DNA of 64,000 nucleotides from Limihaloglobus sulfuriphilus (GCF_001999965.1 NZ_CP019646.1:1302001-1366000); one strand, 5' to 3'; counted from the first letter of the stretch, positions 8,910 to 18,804 are shown. Notes: a model not told the origin generated them from the sequence alone. Numbers and translations: made by a program.

Positions 8910-9213
8910 TGGTTCCATCCTCCCCTCTGTAGCCGAGATTATATCATTTCTCCGTAAAGAGCTCGAATGTCGCGGAGTTCATAGATTGCAGTCTGCCATC
9001 TCCTGAATAATCTCGATGCACATCAGTATTGCCTGGTTCGCCGTTGCCTGTCTTCTCTGGAAGTCTGAGGTAAACCAAAAGAATATACATTTCACTTATA
9101 AACAAATAAAAACCAGTTTAGACTTGAGTTTTCAGGTGAATTCCTTTAGACTCTATCCAAGAGACACCTATTGTAATCCAGTTTAATTGCCTGATAAAAG
9201 GGTTTGAAGTGAC
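8910..9213. other. Intergenic stretch with no recognised feature
   Basis: About 300 bp between the tsf terminator and the next gene. I see no ORF with a plausible start, no RNA fold and no convincing promoter. The promoter of the following gene must lie here but is not obvious. Confidence 0.5.
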
Positions 9214-12102
9214 ATGAAAATCTCAGGACGACAGAAAATCAGTAAGATACGCTTATTTGTATTCTTGTTTCTCCTTATTTGCACCATAGCCCTAATTCAT
9301 CCAGCTCTGAAAAGCGGCAGACAATTACGTTATATTCTGGATCAGGAAGAAAATGGTCGGTATACGCAGATAATACGTAAAGCGGGAGAGGAGTTAGGTG
9401 ATCCCGAAGCTGCGGATATGTACATTTATCTTAATAACAAGAATGCATTTTATCCTGAAAATAACGGCATAGTCTCTGCAGCAAATCTTGCCGAGAAATA
9501 CCCGCAAAACGAATTTTTCCAATTTGAATTAGTAGAACTGTGTTTGTCTGGCAAACCAGAAGTACTGGACAACAAAGCTTTGTTAGAATTGTCTCATCGG
9601 TTAGAAACTTTATGCCCTGAAAATGCCTTTTATCGTTTTGTACGAGCCGGTGTTCTATTGACAATTGACCGGTACAGGAATTATGATGCTGCTATGGAGA
9701 TATTTTCGGAAATTGAAAAGCAACCGGTTTATTATTATCCTTACAGCAAATACAAAGAACGGTTAACCGATGTTGCTGAAGCAATCTACAGACTTTACGG
9801 TGTTGTATCGCAGGAAATCGCACCGAGAGCCCCCACTTACAATTCGGATATTACATTCCTATCAGATTTAAAGTATGTTGTTCCTGAGAAGGTTTACTCA
9901 CTCATTGACGAGGGACGAAATGAATACGCAATGAACTCTGCTGATATCCTCTCAAAAATAGGAACGTTAATTGTTAAGGATTCTGAAACATTAATTGGAC
10001 GTATGACCGGATTTACAATGCAAAGTTTGGCATGTGAGTTGAAACTGGCGATACCTGAAATATCACCCAAAGAAAGTAATGCTGCCAGACACGAACTATA
10101 TGATGTTTATGTTAATTCACAGAAAACCAGAGAGTTCAGCGATAAGTCAAGCGTCGATCCGCTGACATTTTACATTCCGTTTATTTTTCTAAGTGTTTTG
10201 GCGATAATCATCTCTCCGCTAATAGCATCTATGATATTATTTGCTGTTGGTTTTCTTATTTGTTTACGAAGGCAGAAATCTGCTGAAGTAGATTTTTCAA
10301 CCTATGATAAAATAGTGAGTGTTTTTGCATATTTGTATTTCTATGCTATTTATCTTTTTGTTTTTTGTGCCGTATTCATAGATTGTTTTGAAATAGAAAT
10401 GCATTTTAGTGTATTATGCTGGTTAATAATAGCGATATTATTACTAATCTGGTTGATTGGCAGTTTAATGAACAGGTTTAAGCCGTACAGGCTGAAAAAT
10501 CTAAAAGATAAGATTCTGATAAAATTATTGATCTCACTGGGTATTTCACTGCTGCTCTGTATAGCTGCATGGATAAAAAATATCAGCCTGCAAGAACGTA
10601 TTTACATTTTCAGTATTACAGCTGTTATCCTTTGGCTTCTTATCGTTCTTGGATGGGCAATTGTAAGGTTGATCTTTCGTCCATGGTTGTTCCATAACAG
10701 ATTTTTTCAGGTTACATCTGTAACTGTTGTTACTGTTGCCATAGCAGTTTTATGTGTGCATCAGACTGTAAATAAGATTGTGTTTATGCTGACGTTTTTT
10801 ATTTTAAACCTTGCAATAAATTTAATTATTACTTGCCGTGGTAATTTGTTTAATAAATTCAGAGATCAACTCTCGAAAAAGGAAGCACTGTTTACTACAC
10901 TGCATAAGATTAAGTATGCACAGAAAAACTATATGCTAACGTTTTGGGGAATTGGTTTAGTCTTATTTGTCTTGTTTCTGTATCATTTTGACTTTAGCAA
11001 TATCGAGATGAAATTTGACGTACCGGAACTGGCAAATGTCAGCAAGACTCAATATACAGAGATGGTTAAAAAGGTGAAGAACAAAAAATTTCACAAGAAT
11101 TACAATTTCACCTTTGCGATGCTGAGTCCTTCAGACTTCGCTGAAATGTTGCGTTCAGATAATTTTCCCGGCCTCAAAATGAACAATAAGGTACTAGGCG
11201 ATCTAATTCGTGGCCGATATTTAGGCTTTTATGACATTATAGTGAAAGCATTGGAAGAACCTCAGGATGTTGAAATTCTAATAGCCAGGGCTGAGACAGG
11301 TGATAGAACGGTTCTGGAAGATCTAATGAAATTAGAACGAGAAGCCTGGAATGAATTAATACTTCACAATACCAACTATAATTCTGGTATGTATCTTTCT
11401 AATTATTTAGATATAATCGCAGCATTGTCATATATATCAGATCCGAATACAGTTTTAGATAAATATCTCGAAGTACTTGAGAAAATAGATCTATACTATC
11501 GCTCAGATAAGTGGTTTATGGATCCCTCAAGGAAGTTTCTGCAAAGCATTATGCCGCTTGAAAAAACGGCCGGATCAAAAGTTCTTACAACCTATCTTAA
11601 TAAAACCGAGTATAGTGACTTCAAAACAGGCAACGACGCCGAGAAAACTATAGACACCTTGGAAAAGTTTGCAACACCAGTTATAGCCAAAAAAATCCTG
11701 ACGATCGTTATGTCTGTGCAGCAGGAAACAAAACCAAATGATATAAATTTTATCGGTAATTTTTCAGATGAGTTCATTAATCATATGAACAGCCCCCATC
11801 CAATAACCATAAAACTACTAAAAGCAATTACGCCGCATTTTGACGGCAGCTGTATTGGACTGCTTAAGCAGGCACTTGAATCACCGGATGGTGAAGTAAG
11901 GGCATTTATGGTAAAACAGCTTAATCGGCTCGGGTATGACTGGCAGCAGTCTGAAATTGAGCATTTAACAAATGACCCTGCCTGGCAAGTACGGCTTAAC
12001 TCCTTATATATAACAATTGTGGATGAGCAGACTTTAGCTAATGACGAAAATGCCCTGATACGCTTATTCGTTAAACACATGGATCAGGATACTGAATCCT
12101 GA
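9214..12102 (+). CDS. Large multi-spanning membrane protein, unrecognised, HEAT-like tail
   Basis: 962 residues, not recognised. One hydrophobic segment lies at about 12-30, then about 290 mostly helical soluble residues with repeat-like patterns (RYTQIIRKAGEELGDPEAADMY). From about 320 to 590 there are roughly seven to nine membrane segments. Residues 590-962 are soluble; near 850-945 there are two HEAT-like helices pairs (SPDGEVRAFMVKQLNRLG and DPAWQVRLNSLYI). The DNA is visibly more AT-rich than its neighbours, with many TTA, ATA and AAA codons, which hints at different ancestry or weak codon selection. It stands alone: its 3' end faces queE with only 2 bp between stops. Possibly a scaffold of a membrane complex; no function is proposed. 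Confidence 0.85.
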   Translation: MKISGRQKISKIRLFVFLFLLICTIALIHPALKSGRQLRYILDQEENGRYTQIIRKAGEELGDPEAADMYIYLNNKNAFYPENNGIVSAANLAEKYPQNEFFQFELVELCLSGKPEVLDNKALLELSHRLETLCPENAFYRFVRAGVLLTIDRYRNYDAAMEIFSEIEKQPVYYYPYSKYKERLTDVAEAIYRLYGVVSQEIAPRAPTYNSDITFLSDLKYVVPEKVYSLIDEGRNEYAMNSADILSKIGTLIVKDSETLIGRMTGFTMQSLACELKLAIPEISPKESNAARHELYDVYVNSQKTREFSDKSSVDPLTFYIPFIFLSVLAIIISPLIASMILFAVGFLICLRRQKSAEVDFSTYDKIVSVFAYLYFYAIYLFVFCAVFIDCFEIEMHFSVLCWLIIAILLLIWLIGSLMNRFKPYRLKNLKDKILIKLLISLGISLLLCIAAWIKNISLQERIYIFSITAVILWLLIVLGWAIVRLIFRPWLFHNRFFQVTSVTVVTVAIAVLCVHQTVNKIVFMLTFFILNLAINLIITCRGNLFNKFRDQLSKKEALFTTLHKIKYAQKNYMLTFWGIGLVLFVLFLYHFDFSNIEMKFDVPELANVSKTQYTEMVKKVKNKKFHKNYNFTFAMLSPSDFAEMLRSDNFPGLKMNNKVLGDLIRGRYLGFYDIIVKALEEPQDVEILIARAETGDRTVLEDLMKLEREAWNELILHNTNYNSGMYLSNYLDIIAALSYISDPNTVLDKYLEVLEKIDLYYRSDKWFMDPSRKFLQSIMPLEKTAGSKVLTTYLNKTEYSDFKTGNDAEKTIDTLEKFATPVIAKKILTIVMSVQQETKPNDINFIGNFSDEFINHMNSPHPITIKLLKAITPHFDGSCIGLLKQALESPDGEVRAFMVKQLNRLGYDWQQSEIEHLTNDPAWQVRLNSLYITIVDEQTLANDENALIRLFVKHMDQDTES

Positions 12103-12104
12103 TC

Positions 12105-12806
12105 TCACACCCCTATTTTAGTATCCCATATCATAATATGGTGACGGGGGGAAAAGCTGTAACCATATTTGAGGCAAAGATCAACTACATGGCGGCTTGC
12201 TCGTATATATTCGCGGCGGTTTTTGGCCTCGGGCATAAGGAAAATATCTCTCTGGTTTGCACAGCCCAACCCCTCAACAGTCCTGCGTATCTTCTTAATG
12301 TCGGTATCAGCTCCGACAACAAACTTCAACTGATAATCGTAACTGTTTACAAGTCGAAGAATTGTGCCCTGAGATATGAGGCCGCTCTCGGGCTCAACAT
12401 CAAAGCTGTGCTGATAGCCTGCCCTCTGGCGGTCATTAAATTTCGGGCTTATGCTCATAAGCACATTGTCCAGACGCGGGTCGAGCTGCCTGAAACATGT
12501 CCCGTTTGTTTCAATTGTAATCGTTTCAAATAACGGCCAGGTCATTTCCACAAGCCGTTCAAGCACAGGATTTGCCATTGGTTCGCCTCCGGTAATTACA
12601 AGGTTGGGGCATTTGTAGGATCTGACCTTCTCAACTACATGGTTGAGTGAATATCTTGTCCCTGAATCCGGAGATTGCGCATAGGGAGTATCGCAAAAAT
12701 CACATCTCAAAGTACAGCCGGCATGACGAACAAAAACACTCGGCCGCCCTGCCAGGCGTCCTTCACCCTGAATCGAATAGAAAATCTCATTTATTACGAC
12801 TTCCAT
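12105..12806 (-). CDS. queE: 7-carboxy-7-deazaguanine synthase (radical SAM)
   Basis: 233 residues with the short radical-SAM fold of QueE. NEIFYSIQGEGRLAGRPSVFVR at the N-terminus is the family signature; the cluster motif is CTLRCDFC (Cys-x3-Cys-x2-Cys), followed by DTPYA. ITGGEP and ETNGT are the SAM-binding motifs. The enzyme converts 6-carboxy-tetrahydropterin to 7-carboxy-7-deazaguanine in the queuosine pathway. No other queuosine gene is present in the window. It is 21 bp downstream of a thioredoxin-like gene and probably co-transcribed. Confidence 0.93.
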   Translation of the reverse strand: MEVVINEIFYSIQGEGRLAGRPSVFVRHAGCTLRCDFCDTPYAQSPDSGTRYSLNHVVEKVRSYKCPNLVITGGEPMANPVLERLVEMTWPLFETITIETNGTCFRQLDPRLDNVLMSISPKFNDRQRAGYQHSFDVEPESGLISQGTILRLVNSYDYQLKFVVGADTDIKKIRRTVEGLGCANQRDIFLMPEAKNRREYIRASRHVVDLCLKYGYSFSPRHHIMIWDTKIGV

Positions 12807-12827
12807 CGTTTGTCATGCCAAGTGGTT

Positions 12828-13397
12828 TTACACCAGATCACAGGCATCTGCCGGCATCCAGTGCGGGTCTTTGCCGTCCCATTTTACATTGCAGCCGACC
12901 GGGTTTGTCATAGGTTTGCTTACAGATTTGCCGGCAAGAAGTTCGTCAAGGGCATTTGTCAGATCATTTACAGTTGATTTTGTATAGTCACGGGGATTAT
13001 CCATCTCTCTGCCGGTATATACAAGTTTGCGGTTTTTATCAAAGACGAAAAAGTGCGGCGTACGAAGCGCCCCGTAGGCCTTGGCTACGCTCTGATCCTC
13101 ATCACGCAGGTACGGCCACGGCAGATGTGTTTTGAGCCGCATATGCTCAAAATCATCTTCTTCATAAGTATTTTTGCTGTTGGAGTTTATCGCGACAAAA
13201 CCCACGCCCCGAGGCATGTACCTCTTTGCCGTGCGGATTGTCTCTTCTTCGCTGCCCTTAACGTAAGGGCAGTGGTTGCAGGTAAAGAAAATCACCAGGA
13301 TATTTTGATCAAAAGCTGAGAGAGAATATACATTTCCATCCGTTGCTGGAAGGGAAAAATTCGGCGCTTTCTGGGATAATTCTAATGTAAAAGCCAT
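12828..13397 (-). CDS. Thioredoxin-fold redox protein (AhpC/TSA-like)
   Basis: 189 residues. [11 protein letters not shown] and [15 protein letters not shown] place it in the thioredoxin/peroxiredoxin superfamily with a CxxC active site (CNHC) followed by Pro-Tyr. The central part ([28 protein letters not shown]) contains the cis-Pro loop RTPHFF. A C-terminal tail has two more Cys ([11 protein letters not shown] and PADACDLV), typical for this thioredoxin-like subgroup. Cytosolic, no signal peptide. Divergent from pdxA and probably transcribed with queE. Confidence 0.85.
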   Translation of the reverse strand: MAFTLELSQKAPNFSLPATDGNVYSLSAFDQNILVIFFTCNHCPYVKGSEEETIRTAKRYMPRGVGFVAINSNSKNTYEEDDFEHMRLKTHLPWPYLRDEDQSVAKAYGALRTPHFFVFDKNRKLVYTGREMDNPRDYTKSTVNDLTNALDELLAGKSVSKPMTNPVGCNVKWDGKDPHWMPADACDLV

Positions 13398-13480
13398 TTA
13401 TATCTCCACTTGTATTTAACAACACTTAATTGATTAAGATTGCCTTATAACACAAAAACAGGCGAAAATCAACCAAAACA

Positions 13481-13509
13481 TTGCCATAGATGTAAGTTTC
13501 TGTTACTAT
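13481..13509 (+). promoter_or_regulatory. pdxA promoter placing the transcript start at the ATG
   Basis: TTGCCA (13481-13486), a 17-bp spacer and TACTAT (13504-13509) precede the pdxA ATG at 13517 by only 7 bp. Transcription would start at about 13516, giving a leaderless mRNA. There is also no Shine-Dalgarno before this ATG. Confidence 0.5.
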
Positions 13510-13516
13510 CAGCGCA

Positions 13517-14557
13517 ATGAATTCGAATGAAACAGTAATCGGCATAACTATGGGCGACCCCGGCGGTATCGGCCCGGAGATAGTGGTAAAGGCACTATCA
13601 GATCCGCTCCTGCGCCGGCTGGGCAAGTTCATCATCTTCGGGATAGATGAGCAGCTTGAATACGCCGCGGATTTGATCGAAGTAGAGCCTTTCTGGGGAG
13701 TGCATCAGCACGAAAAAATATCCCGCGACTATCCAAACCGAGTCGTGCTGGCAAATTACGACGATTTCTCTATCCCCGCCGGTGTACGAGAACCAAACAT
13801 GATCTCCGGCCAGGCGTCTGTAAAGTTCTGTCTTGATGCAATCTACGCGGCACGTGCCGGCATAATTGACGCGGTTGTAACTGCCCCGATAAGCAAGGAA
13901 AGCTGGAAAAAGGCTCGGGTAAACTTTCCCGGCCATACTGAGCTGTTTGCTCAGCAGTGCAAGTGCAGCCGTGTAGCGATGATGTTTACCGCCGGTCATA
14001 TCAAAATTGCCCTTGCAACAATTCATCAGGGCCTTTTTGATATCAGAAACACTTTTACCATTGGACGGGTTTTTGAGCCGATAGATCTGCTCAATGATGC
14101 GCTCAAGAATTATTTCGGCGTTGACAAGCCGAAAATAGGAGTTGCCGCGCTCAACCCTCATGCCGGCGAAAGCGGCCAGTTTGGTGATGAGGAAATTCGA
14201 ATCATACGACCGGCGATTGAAATGGCGATTTCGCAGAAAATCAACGCTTTCGGGCCCTATCCGGCAGATACCCTTTTTCTGCGAGCCGCCAGAGGAGAAT
14301 TTGACGGAGTAGTAGCTATGTATCACGACCAGGGCATGATACCCATAAAACTGCTCGCGTTTAACTCTGCCACAAATGTCACTATCGGACTGCCGATAAT
14401 CCGCACCTCGCCGGCACATGGAACCGCGTTTGACATAGCCTGGCTGGGCAAAGCGGACGAGTCCAGCATGAAAGAGGCAATAAAGGTAGCCGCCCAGATG
14501 GCCGGTGTGAAAAAAGCAGGCCTTGACAATAAAGGCCGCTTGAGAAGAAGAGGGTGA
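13517..14557 (+). CDS. pdxA: 4-hydroxythreonine-4-phosphate dehydrogenase
   Basis: 346 residues. TMGDPGGIGPE at residues 11-21 is the family signature; VTAPISKESW, GHTELFAQ, ALATIHQGL, LNPHAGESGQFG and MYHDQGMIP give the metal and substrate sites, with the three metal-binding His in the last motifs. It oxidises 4-phosphohydroxy-threonine in the DXP-independent-start branch of vitamin B6 synthesis. Length is normal. The stop overlaps a GTG codon of the next frame, so pdxA and the PrsW-type gene are likely coupled. Confidence 0.95.
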   Translation: MNSNETVIGITMGDPGGIGPEIVVKALSDPLLRRLGKFIIFGIDEQLEYAADLIEVEPFWGVHQHEKISRDYPNRVVLANYDDFSIPAGVREPNMISGQASVKFCLDAIYAARAGIIDAVVTAPISKESWKKARVNFPGHTELFAQQCKCSRVAMMFTAGHIKIALATIHQGLFDIRNTFTIGRVFEPIDLLNDALKNYFGVDKPKIGVAALNPHAGESGQFGDEEIRIIRPAIEMAISQKINAFGPYPADTLFLRAARGEFDGVVAMYHDQGMIPIKLLAFNSATNVTIGLPIIRTSPAHGTAFDIAWLGKADESSMKEAIKVAAQMAGVKKAGLDNKGRLRRRG

Positions 14558-14565
14558 TTTTCAGA

Positions 14566-16266
14566 ATGAATACAAAAAATGATGACATAGCTTTATACGC
14601 AGGCGGCCTTGAGCAAAAACAATCAAAGCCGTTTCCTTTAAGCAGGCTGATTCTTTATCATTTTCTTATTCCCACTGCAATTATCATTACAGCGGTAAAC
14701 TTTTTCCTCGGTGATTCATATAAATCATCTCCGCAGGACAGGCTCGAGCAGGCTCTGAGCAGCAATGAATTTGAAGAGGCTTCACTGATCTATCAAAAAC
14801 TGCTCAAAGATGATTTCAGCAGCATAAACCTTCACCGAGACTACCTGAGAAATCAATCTCTGATAAATGATTTCAGCCATGATAATACCGCTTACAGTGA
14901 TACAGTAAATACTTACTTTAAGTACGCAACAAGTAAGGATCCGCTTGAAGCTGATATAGGAAATTATGCCATCGGCTACCTCTACTCGCTGAACGGCAAA
15001 TACTGGGATTCACTGATTTATTACAGCAGAGTGAATGACAGGCAGATGCCTTTTCTTAATAACTCTATAGGGTACTGCCTGCTTCAGCTTGGAGAAAGAA
15101 AGGACGCTATGTCCTATTTCTACAAGGAGATAGAAGCAGACGGCAATATCGCCGGCGCTTGTATGAATCTCGTCGAGATACTGTATGAAGATAAAAATTT
15201 TGAATTGCTCGAGAGACTCATATCAAATCCGCGTACCAGCCCGCACATTTCTATCCGCCTCAAACGCATCACGCATATAGAGCAGCAGCAGCCTTTGAAA
15301 TACCTGGCAGCACTCTTTAATTACAGCCACGTTTTACCAGCCGGACTGGCTGCATCGATACTTGTGCTTGCAGTATGGTTTTTTTACCTGCGAAAACTCG
15401 ATGTGTTCGAGCCGGAAAAGTACCGATATATGCTTCTCATGCTTGCCGGCGGCATGATTTGTGCCGAATTCTGCACGTTTTTCTATGACATCACAAACTA
15501 CAGCCTCGGCTTTAATATAGGCAGAGGCATGTTCAACGATTTGCTGTACTGCATCTTCGCTATCGGACTGATCGAAGAAGCGGTTAAGATCATACCCTTT
15601 CTGATAATGCTCAGGTATTCAAAAGAGATCAATGAACCTGTTGATTACCTCATATACGCGTCAGTATCAGCATTGGGGTTTGCGTTTGTTGAAAACCTCT
15701 TGTATTTCAATGAAAGCGGCCTTGCGAGCATAACAGGCAGGGCTTTTACAGCTGTCCTTCTGCATATGTCAATGAGCACGTTTGCGGTTTACGGACTCTT
15801 ATACACAAAATATTTCAGAAAGAACAACCGCCCTGTCTTTTGGCTCTCTCTTTCCTTTTCGGCGGCGGTGCTTGTCCATGGACTCTACGATTTCTGGCTG
15901 ATTGCAAATGTTGAAGAACAATACAGGCTTTTTTCAATTATCATACTCATTGCGGCAACCTGGAAATTCAGTACAATCATCAAAAATTCATTAAGTATTT
16001 CTGCATTTAACCTGGAAGAAAAAAACAGGGTGCTGCACCTGACAAGATACCTCGCGTATTCTTTGATGGCTATTATCCTGATGCAGTACGTTTTAATCGC
16101 CGTTCAACACGGAGCGCTCAAGGCGAATATAAATATGCTTCAAGGCATTTCAGCGTTTTATTTCCTTCTTTTTGTATTGATTATGACTATGGGAAACATT
16201 CAGCTCAAGCCAAATAAAACCCATGATTCACAGGAGATGGAGATCAAAACGACATCATTAGAATAA
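14566..16266 (+). CDS. TPR-PrsW family intramembrane metalloprotease, copy 1
   Basis: ATG at 14566 is preferred over the GTG at 14554 because GAGGGTGA lies 8 nt before it. One membrane segment near residues 30-45 (LIPTAIIITAVNFFLG) is followed by a soluble TPR-like region (LEQALSSNEFEEASLIYQKL, GYLYSLNGKYWDSLIYYSRV) to about 250. The rest is a PrsW-type membrane domain with IEEAVKIIPFL, AFVENLLYF, LLHMSMSTFAVYG and HGLYDFWL: the two Glu, and the His residues expected as zinc ligands. PrsW of Bacillus cleaves the anti-sigma factor RsiW (known). The substrate here is unknown. Paralogue of the gene at 17080. Confidence 0.88.
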   Translation: MNTKNDDIALYAGGLEQKQSKPFPLSRLILYHFLIPTAIIITAVNFFLGDSYKSSPQDRLEQALSSNEFEEASLIYQKLLKDDFSSINLHRDYLRNQSLINDFSHDNTAYSDTVNTYFKYATSKDPLEADIGNYAIGYLYSLNGKYWDSLIYYSRVNDRQMPFLNNSIGYCLLQLGERKDAMSYFYKEIEADGNIAGACMNLVEILYEDKNFELLERLISNPRTSPHISIRLKRITHIEQQQPLKYLAALFNYSHVLPAGLAASILVLAVWFFYLRKLDVFEPEKYRYMLLMLAGGMICAEFCTFFYDITNYSLGFNIGRGMFNDLLYCIFAIGLIEEAVKIIPFLIMLRYSKEINEPVDYLIYASVSALGFAFVENLLYFNESGLASITGRAFTAVLLHMSMSTFAVYGLLYTKYFRKNNRPVFWLSLSFSAAVLVHGLYDFWLIANVEEQYRLFSIIILIAATWKFSTIIKNSLSISAFNLEEKNRVLHLTRYLAYSLMAIILMQYVLIAVQHGALKANINMLQGISAFYFLLFVLIMTMGNIQLKPNKTHDSQEMEIKTTSLE

Positions 16267-16294
16267 TATTCATTAAATTAAACAGGAGTTTATT

Positions 16295-16756
16295 ATGTCT
16301 GAACTGAAAGTAGGCGATAAGGCCCCGGATTTTTCTCTGGTAAATCAAAATTCAGAAACCGTAACACTATCCAGACTTAAAGGCAAAAAGGTGCTTGTTT
16401 ATTTCTACCCCAAAGCAGACACACCCGGCTGTACAAAACAGGCCTGCAGTATCAGGGATACATCGGAAAACCTAAAGCAGAAAAGCATAACAGCTATAGG
16501 CATCAGCCCGGATGAACCGGACAAGATCAAAAAGTTTGACGATAAATACAATCTCGGGTTCGACCTGCTCAGCGATCCGAACCACGAAACAGCCCAGGCC
16601 TGGGGAGCCTGGGGCGAGAAATCCATGTACGGCAAAAAATATATGGGCATAATACGCTCTTCATTTCTTGTTGACGAGAAAGGACGCATATCGCAGGCAA
16701 GCTATAAGGTAAAACCGGAAGATACAATCAAAAACGCTCTTGAAGCTCTGGAATAG
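16295..16756 (+). CDS. bcp: Thioredoxin-dependent peroxiredoxin, Bcp/PrxQ
   Basis: 153 residues. The motif ADTPGCTKQACSIRD holds the peroxidatic Cys and the second Cys five residues later, the PrxQ arrangement. VGDKAPDFSLVNQ and LLSDPNHETAQAWGAWGEK are the other family marks. It reduces hydrogen and organic peroxides using thioredoxin. A good Shine-Dalgarno (AACAGGAG) precedes ATG. It lies between two PrsW paralogues, 28 bp after the first. Confidence 0.95.
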   Translation: MSELKVGDKAPDFSLVNQNSETVTLSRLKGKKVLVYFYPKADTPGCTKQACSIRDTSENLKQKSITAIGISPDEPDKIKKFDDKYNLGFDLLSDPNHETAQAWGAWGEKSMYGKKYMGIIRSSFLVDEKGRISQASYKVKPEDTIKNALEALE

Positions 16757-16810
16757 ATGCCGAATACAGGGTAAATGCCGCCAAAGAAACTAATAAGCAA
16801 GACCTTTAGT

Positions 16811-16846
16811 TTCAAATTCACCAGAAATGAATTTGAACAGAATTTT
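16811..16846 (+). terminator. AT-rich hairpin after bcp, possible terminator
   Basis: TTCAAATTCA (16811-16820) and TGAATTTGAA (16828-16837) form a perfect 10-bp inverted repeat with a 7-nt loop, followed by CAGAATTTTTA. The stem is AT-rich, so termination would be modest. The remaining part of the 323-bp gap 16757-17079 contains no other recognised feature. Confidence 0.45.
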
Positions 16847-17079
16847 TATTGTAGGCCCTTGTCAGATAACCACTTACATATTACAAGGCTATGTATTTTT
16901 GCAGTTTCTTATTTTTTCAATTGAAATTGACGTAAAAATAATTTATTGTGTATTAGCTTTTAAATGATATTTGTTTTCGATCTGCGTCTTTGGAAAACAT
17001 AATCAGAAAAGAAATTCAGTACAGGAATGAGACACAAGGAGCCTGATTTCCTTGGTTTGTTTCGGAGGATGGTAAAAAC

Positions 17080-18804
17080 ATGATTAAAACTTTTTCTATG
17101 CGCATTAAGGCTTGCAGCAGCCTTGCAGGTCGATTTCTACATGTCGATGATTATCCGACAATGAAAGATTTCCTTGTTAAAATATTCATACCGGCAGCTG
17201 TTGTAGTTTTCTCTGTAAATTTTTTCTTCGGTGGTGATTACAAAAACTCTAAACTTATTTCTGCTCAAAAGGCTTTTGAAAACGGCAGTTACAAATACGC
17301 GTTTTATCTTTATAGCGAGCTCTTAGACGAGGATTCCTTGAATCCGCTCTACCACCGTGAGCTGCTTAAAACCCAATTCATGATAAAAAATTCAGGTAAA
17401 ATTTACCATACCGATAATTTTGTACGCGGCCAGTATGTTTTGATGTCTAAAGAAAACGATCCGGGCACATCTGACATGGGCTTTTACGGCCTGGGCATTT
17501 ACTACACTCTGCGCGGAGAGTATATCACTGCACTTCGTAATTTCAGTACAATCAAAAACAGAAATGTGCCTTACGTAAATAACTCAGCAGGAATTGCATT
17601 TCTCGGTATAAACAAGCCTGATATAGCAGAATCACATTTCCGAAGGGAGATAGAGCTTGGAGGCTTTGTCGAGGGTGCCGCCAGGAATCTCAGTTACCTG
17701 TATCAGCAGCAGGGAGAACTTGACAAGATATATGAGCTCTCCAAAGATCCCAAAGCGGGCAGATTTGTTCCTTCTAAACTGACCAGTGAGGCAATGGTAA
17801 GCCAGAGCAGGTTTTTTTCATATTTCATTGAATCATTAAAATCTAAAGGGATAACTTTGAGCGGGTTCATTGCCGCGGTAATCGTCCTTATAATCTGGAC
17901 AGCTTTCCTGCAGCGGCTGCATTCGAACGGCAAAGCTAATACTGTATGGCTTCTATCCGCCCTTCTTCTTGGCATGTTTTTCGCCGAATTCTGTTCGATT
18001 TATTATGATATTATTTACCACGGACTGGATCTCAAGATAGGACAAAGCCCGATCCGCGACCTTATTTACTGTATATTCGGTGTCGGCCTTATCGAAGAAT
18101 CTATGAAACTTTTGCCGTTTTTGATAATTTTGAAAATATCCGGGCAGATCAATAAACCCATTGATTATATAATTTATGCTTCTATATCCGCCCTTGGATT
18201 TGCTTTTATGGAGAATTTGAACTATTTCAAATCTCCCGGCCTAAGTATAGTCAGCGTCAGGACACTTTCTGCCGTTGTTCTGCACATGTCTCTTACATCT
18301 TTTGCCGTTTATGGTCTTGTCTATGCCAAATACATCAAAAATAACAAACACAAAATCGCCTGGCTTGGCGGAACATGGGCGGCGGCGGTTGTTATCCACG
18401 GACTTTATGATTTCTGGCTTTCTGCGGAATGGATTAACGATGTATTTAAACTTACATCGATAATCATACTTATAATGGCTGCAAGAGAATTTGGCCTGAT
18501 AATAAATAAATCATTATATATGGGCCGGCAATTCCAGGATAATCCGACAAAAATAACAAGCAGTACGCGTTACCTGGTTTATTCGCTTTCTGCAGTATTC
18601 CTTTCGCAGCACTTTATTACCGGCTGGCAGCTTGGAGCCTACCAGGCAAATCTGGGCAGCGTACGAAGTTTCATTGTTTTCTATATCCTGGCGATTATAA
18701 TCGTTAAGTCCCTGGGCAGCTCCGGAGTTTTACAAGACTGCGGCCGCAGAGAACTTAAAACTGTTCAGCAGAGCTCGCCATCTGCGCAATGCAGCCGGGC
18801 TTAA
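17080..18804 (+). CDS. TPR-PrsW family intramembrane metalloprotease, copy 2
   Basis: 574 residues, same plan as the gene at 14566: a membrane segment near 40-58, a soluble repeat region (AFENGSYKYAFYLYSELL, GIYYTLRGEYITALRNFSTI), then eight or so membrane helices carrying IEESMKLLPFL, AFMENLNYF, VVLHMSLTSFAVYG and HGLYDFWL. All proposed catalytic residues are kept in both copies. GGAGG at 17064-17068 supports the ATG at 17080. The 3' end overlaps the convergent AraC-type gene by 4 bp. Two intact paralogues separated only by bcp point to a local duplication with divergence of the sensor halves. Confidence 0.88.
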   Translation: MIKTFSMRIKACSSLAGRFLHVDDYPTMKDFLVKIFIPAAVVVFSVNFFFGGDYKNSKLISAQKAFENGSYKYAFYLYSELLDEDSLNPLYHRELLKTQFMIKNSGKIYHTDNFVRGQYVLMSKENDPGTSDMGFYGLGIYYTLRGEYITALRNFSTIKNRNVPYVNNSAGIAFLGINKPDIAESHFRREIELGGFVEGAARNLSYLYQQQGELDKIYELSKDPKAGRFVPSKLTSEAMVSQSRFFSYFIESLKSKGITLSGFIAAVIVLIIWTAFLQRLHSNGKANTVWLLSALLLGMFFAEFCSIYYDIIYHGLDLKIGQSPIRDLIYCIFGVGLIEESMKLLPFLIILKISGQINKPIDYIIYASISALGFAFMENLNYFKSPGLSIVSVRTLSAVVLHMSLTSFAVYGLVYAKYIKNNKHKIAWLGGTWAAAVVIHGLYDFWLSAEWINDVFKLTSIIILIMAAREFGLIINKSLYMGRQFQDNPTKITSSTRYLVYSLSAVFLSQHFITGWQLGAYQANLGSVRSFIVFYILAIIIVKSLGSSGVLQDCGRRELKTVQQSSPSAQCSRA

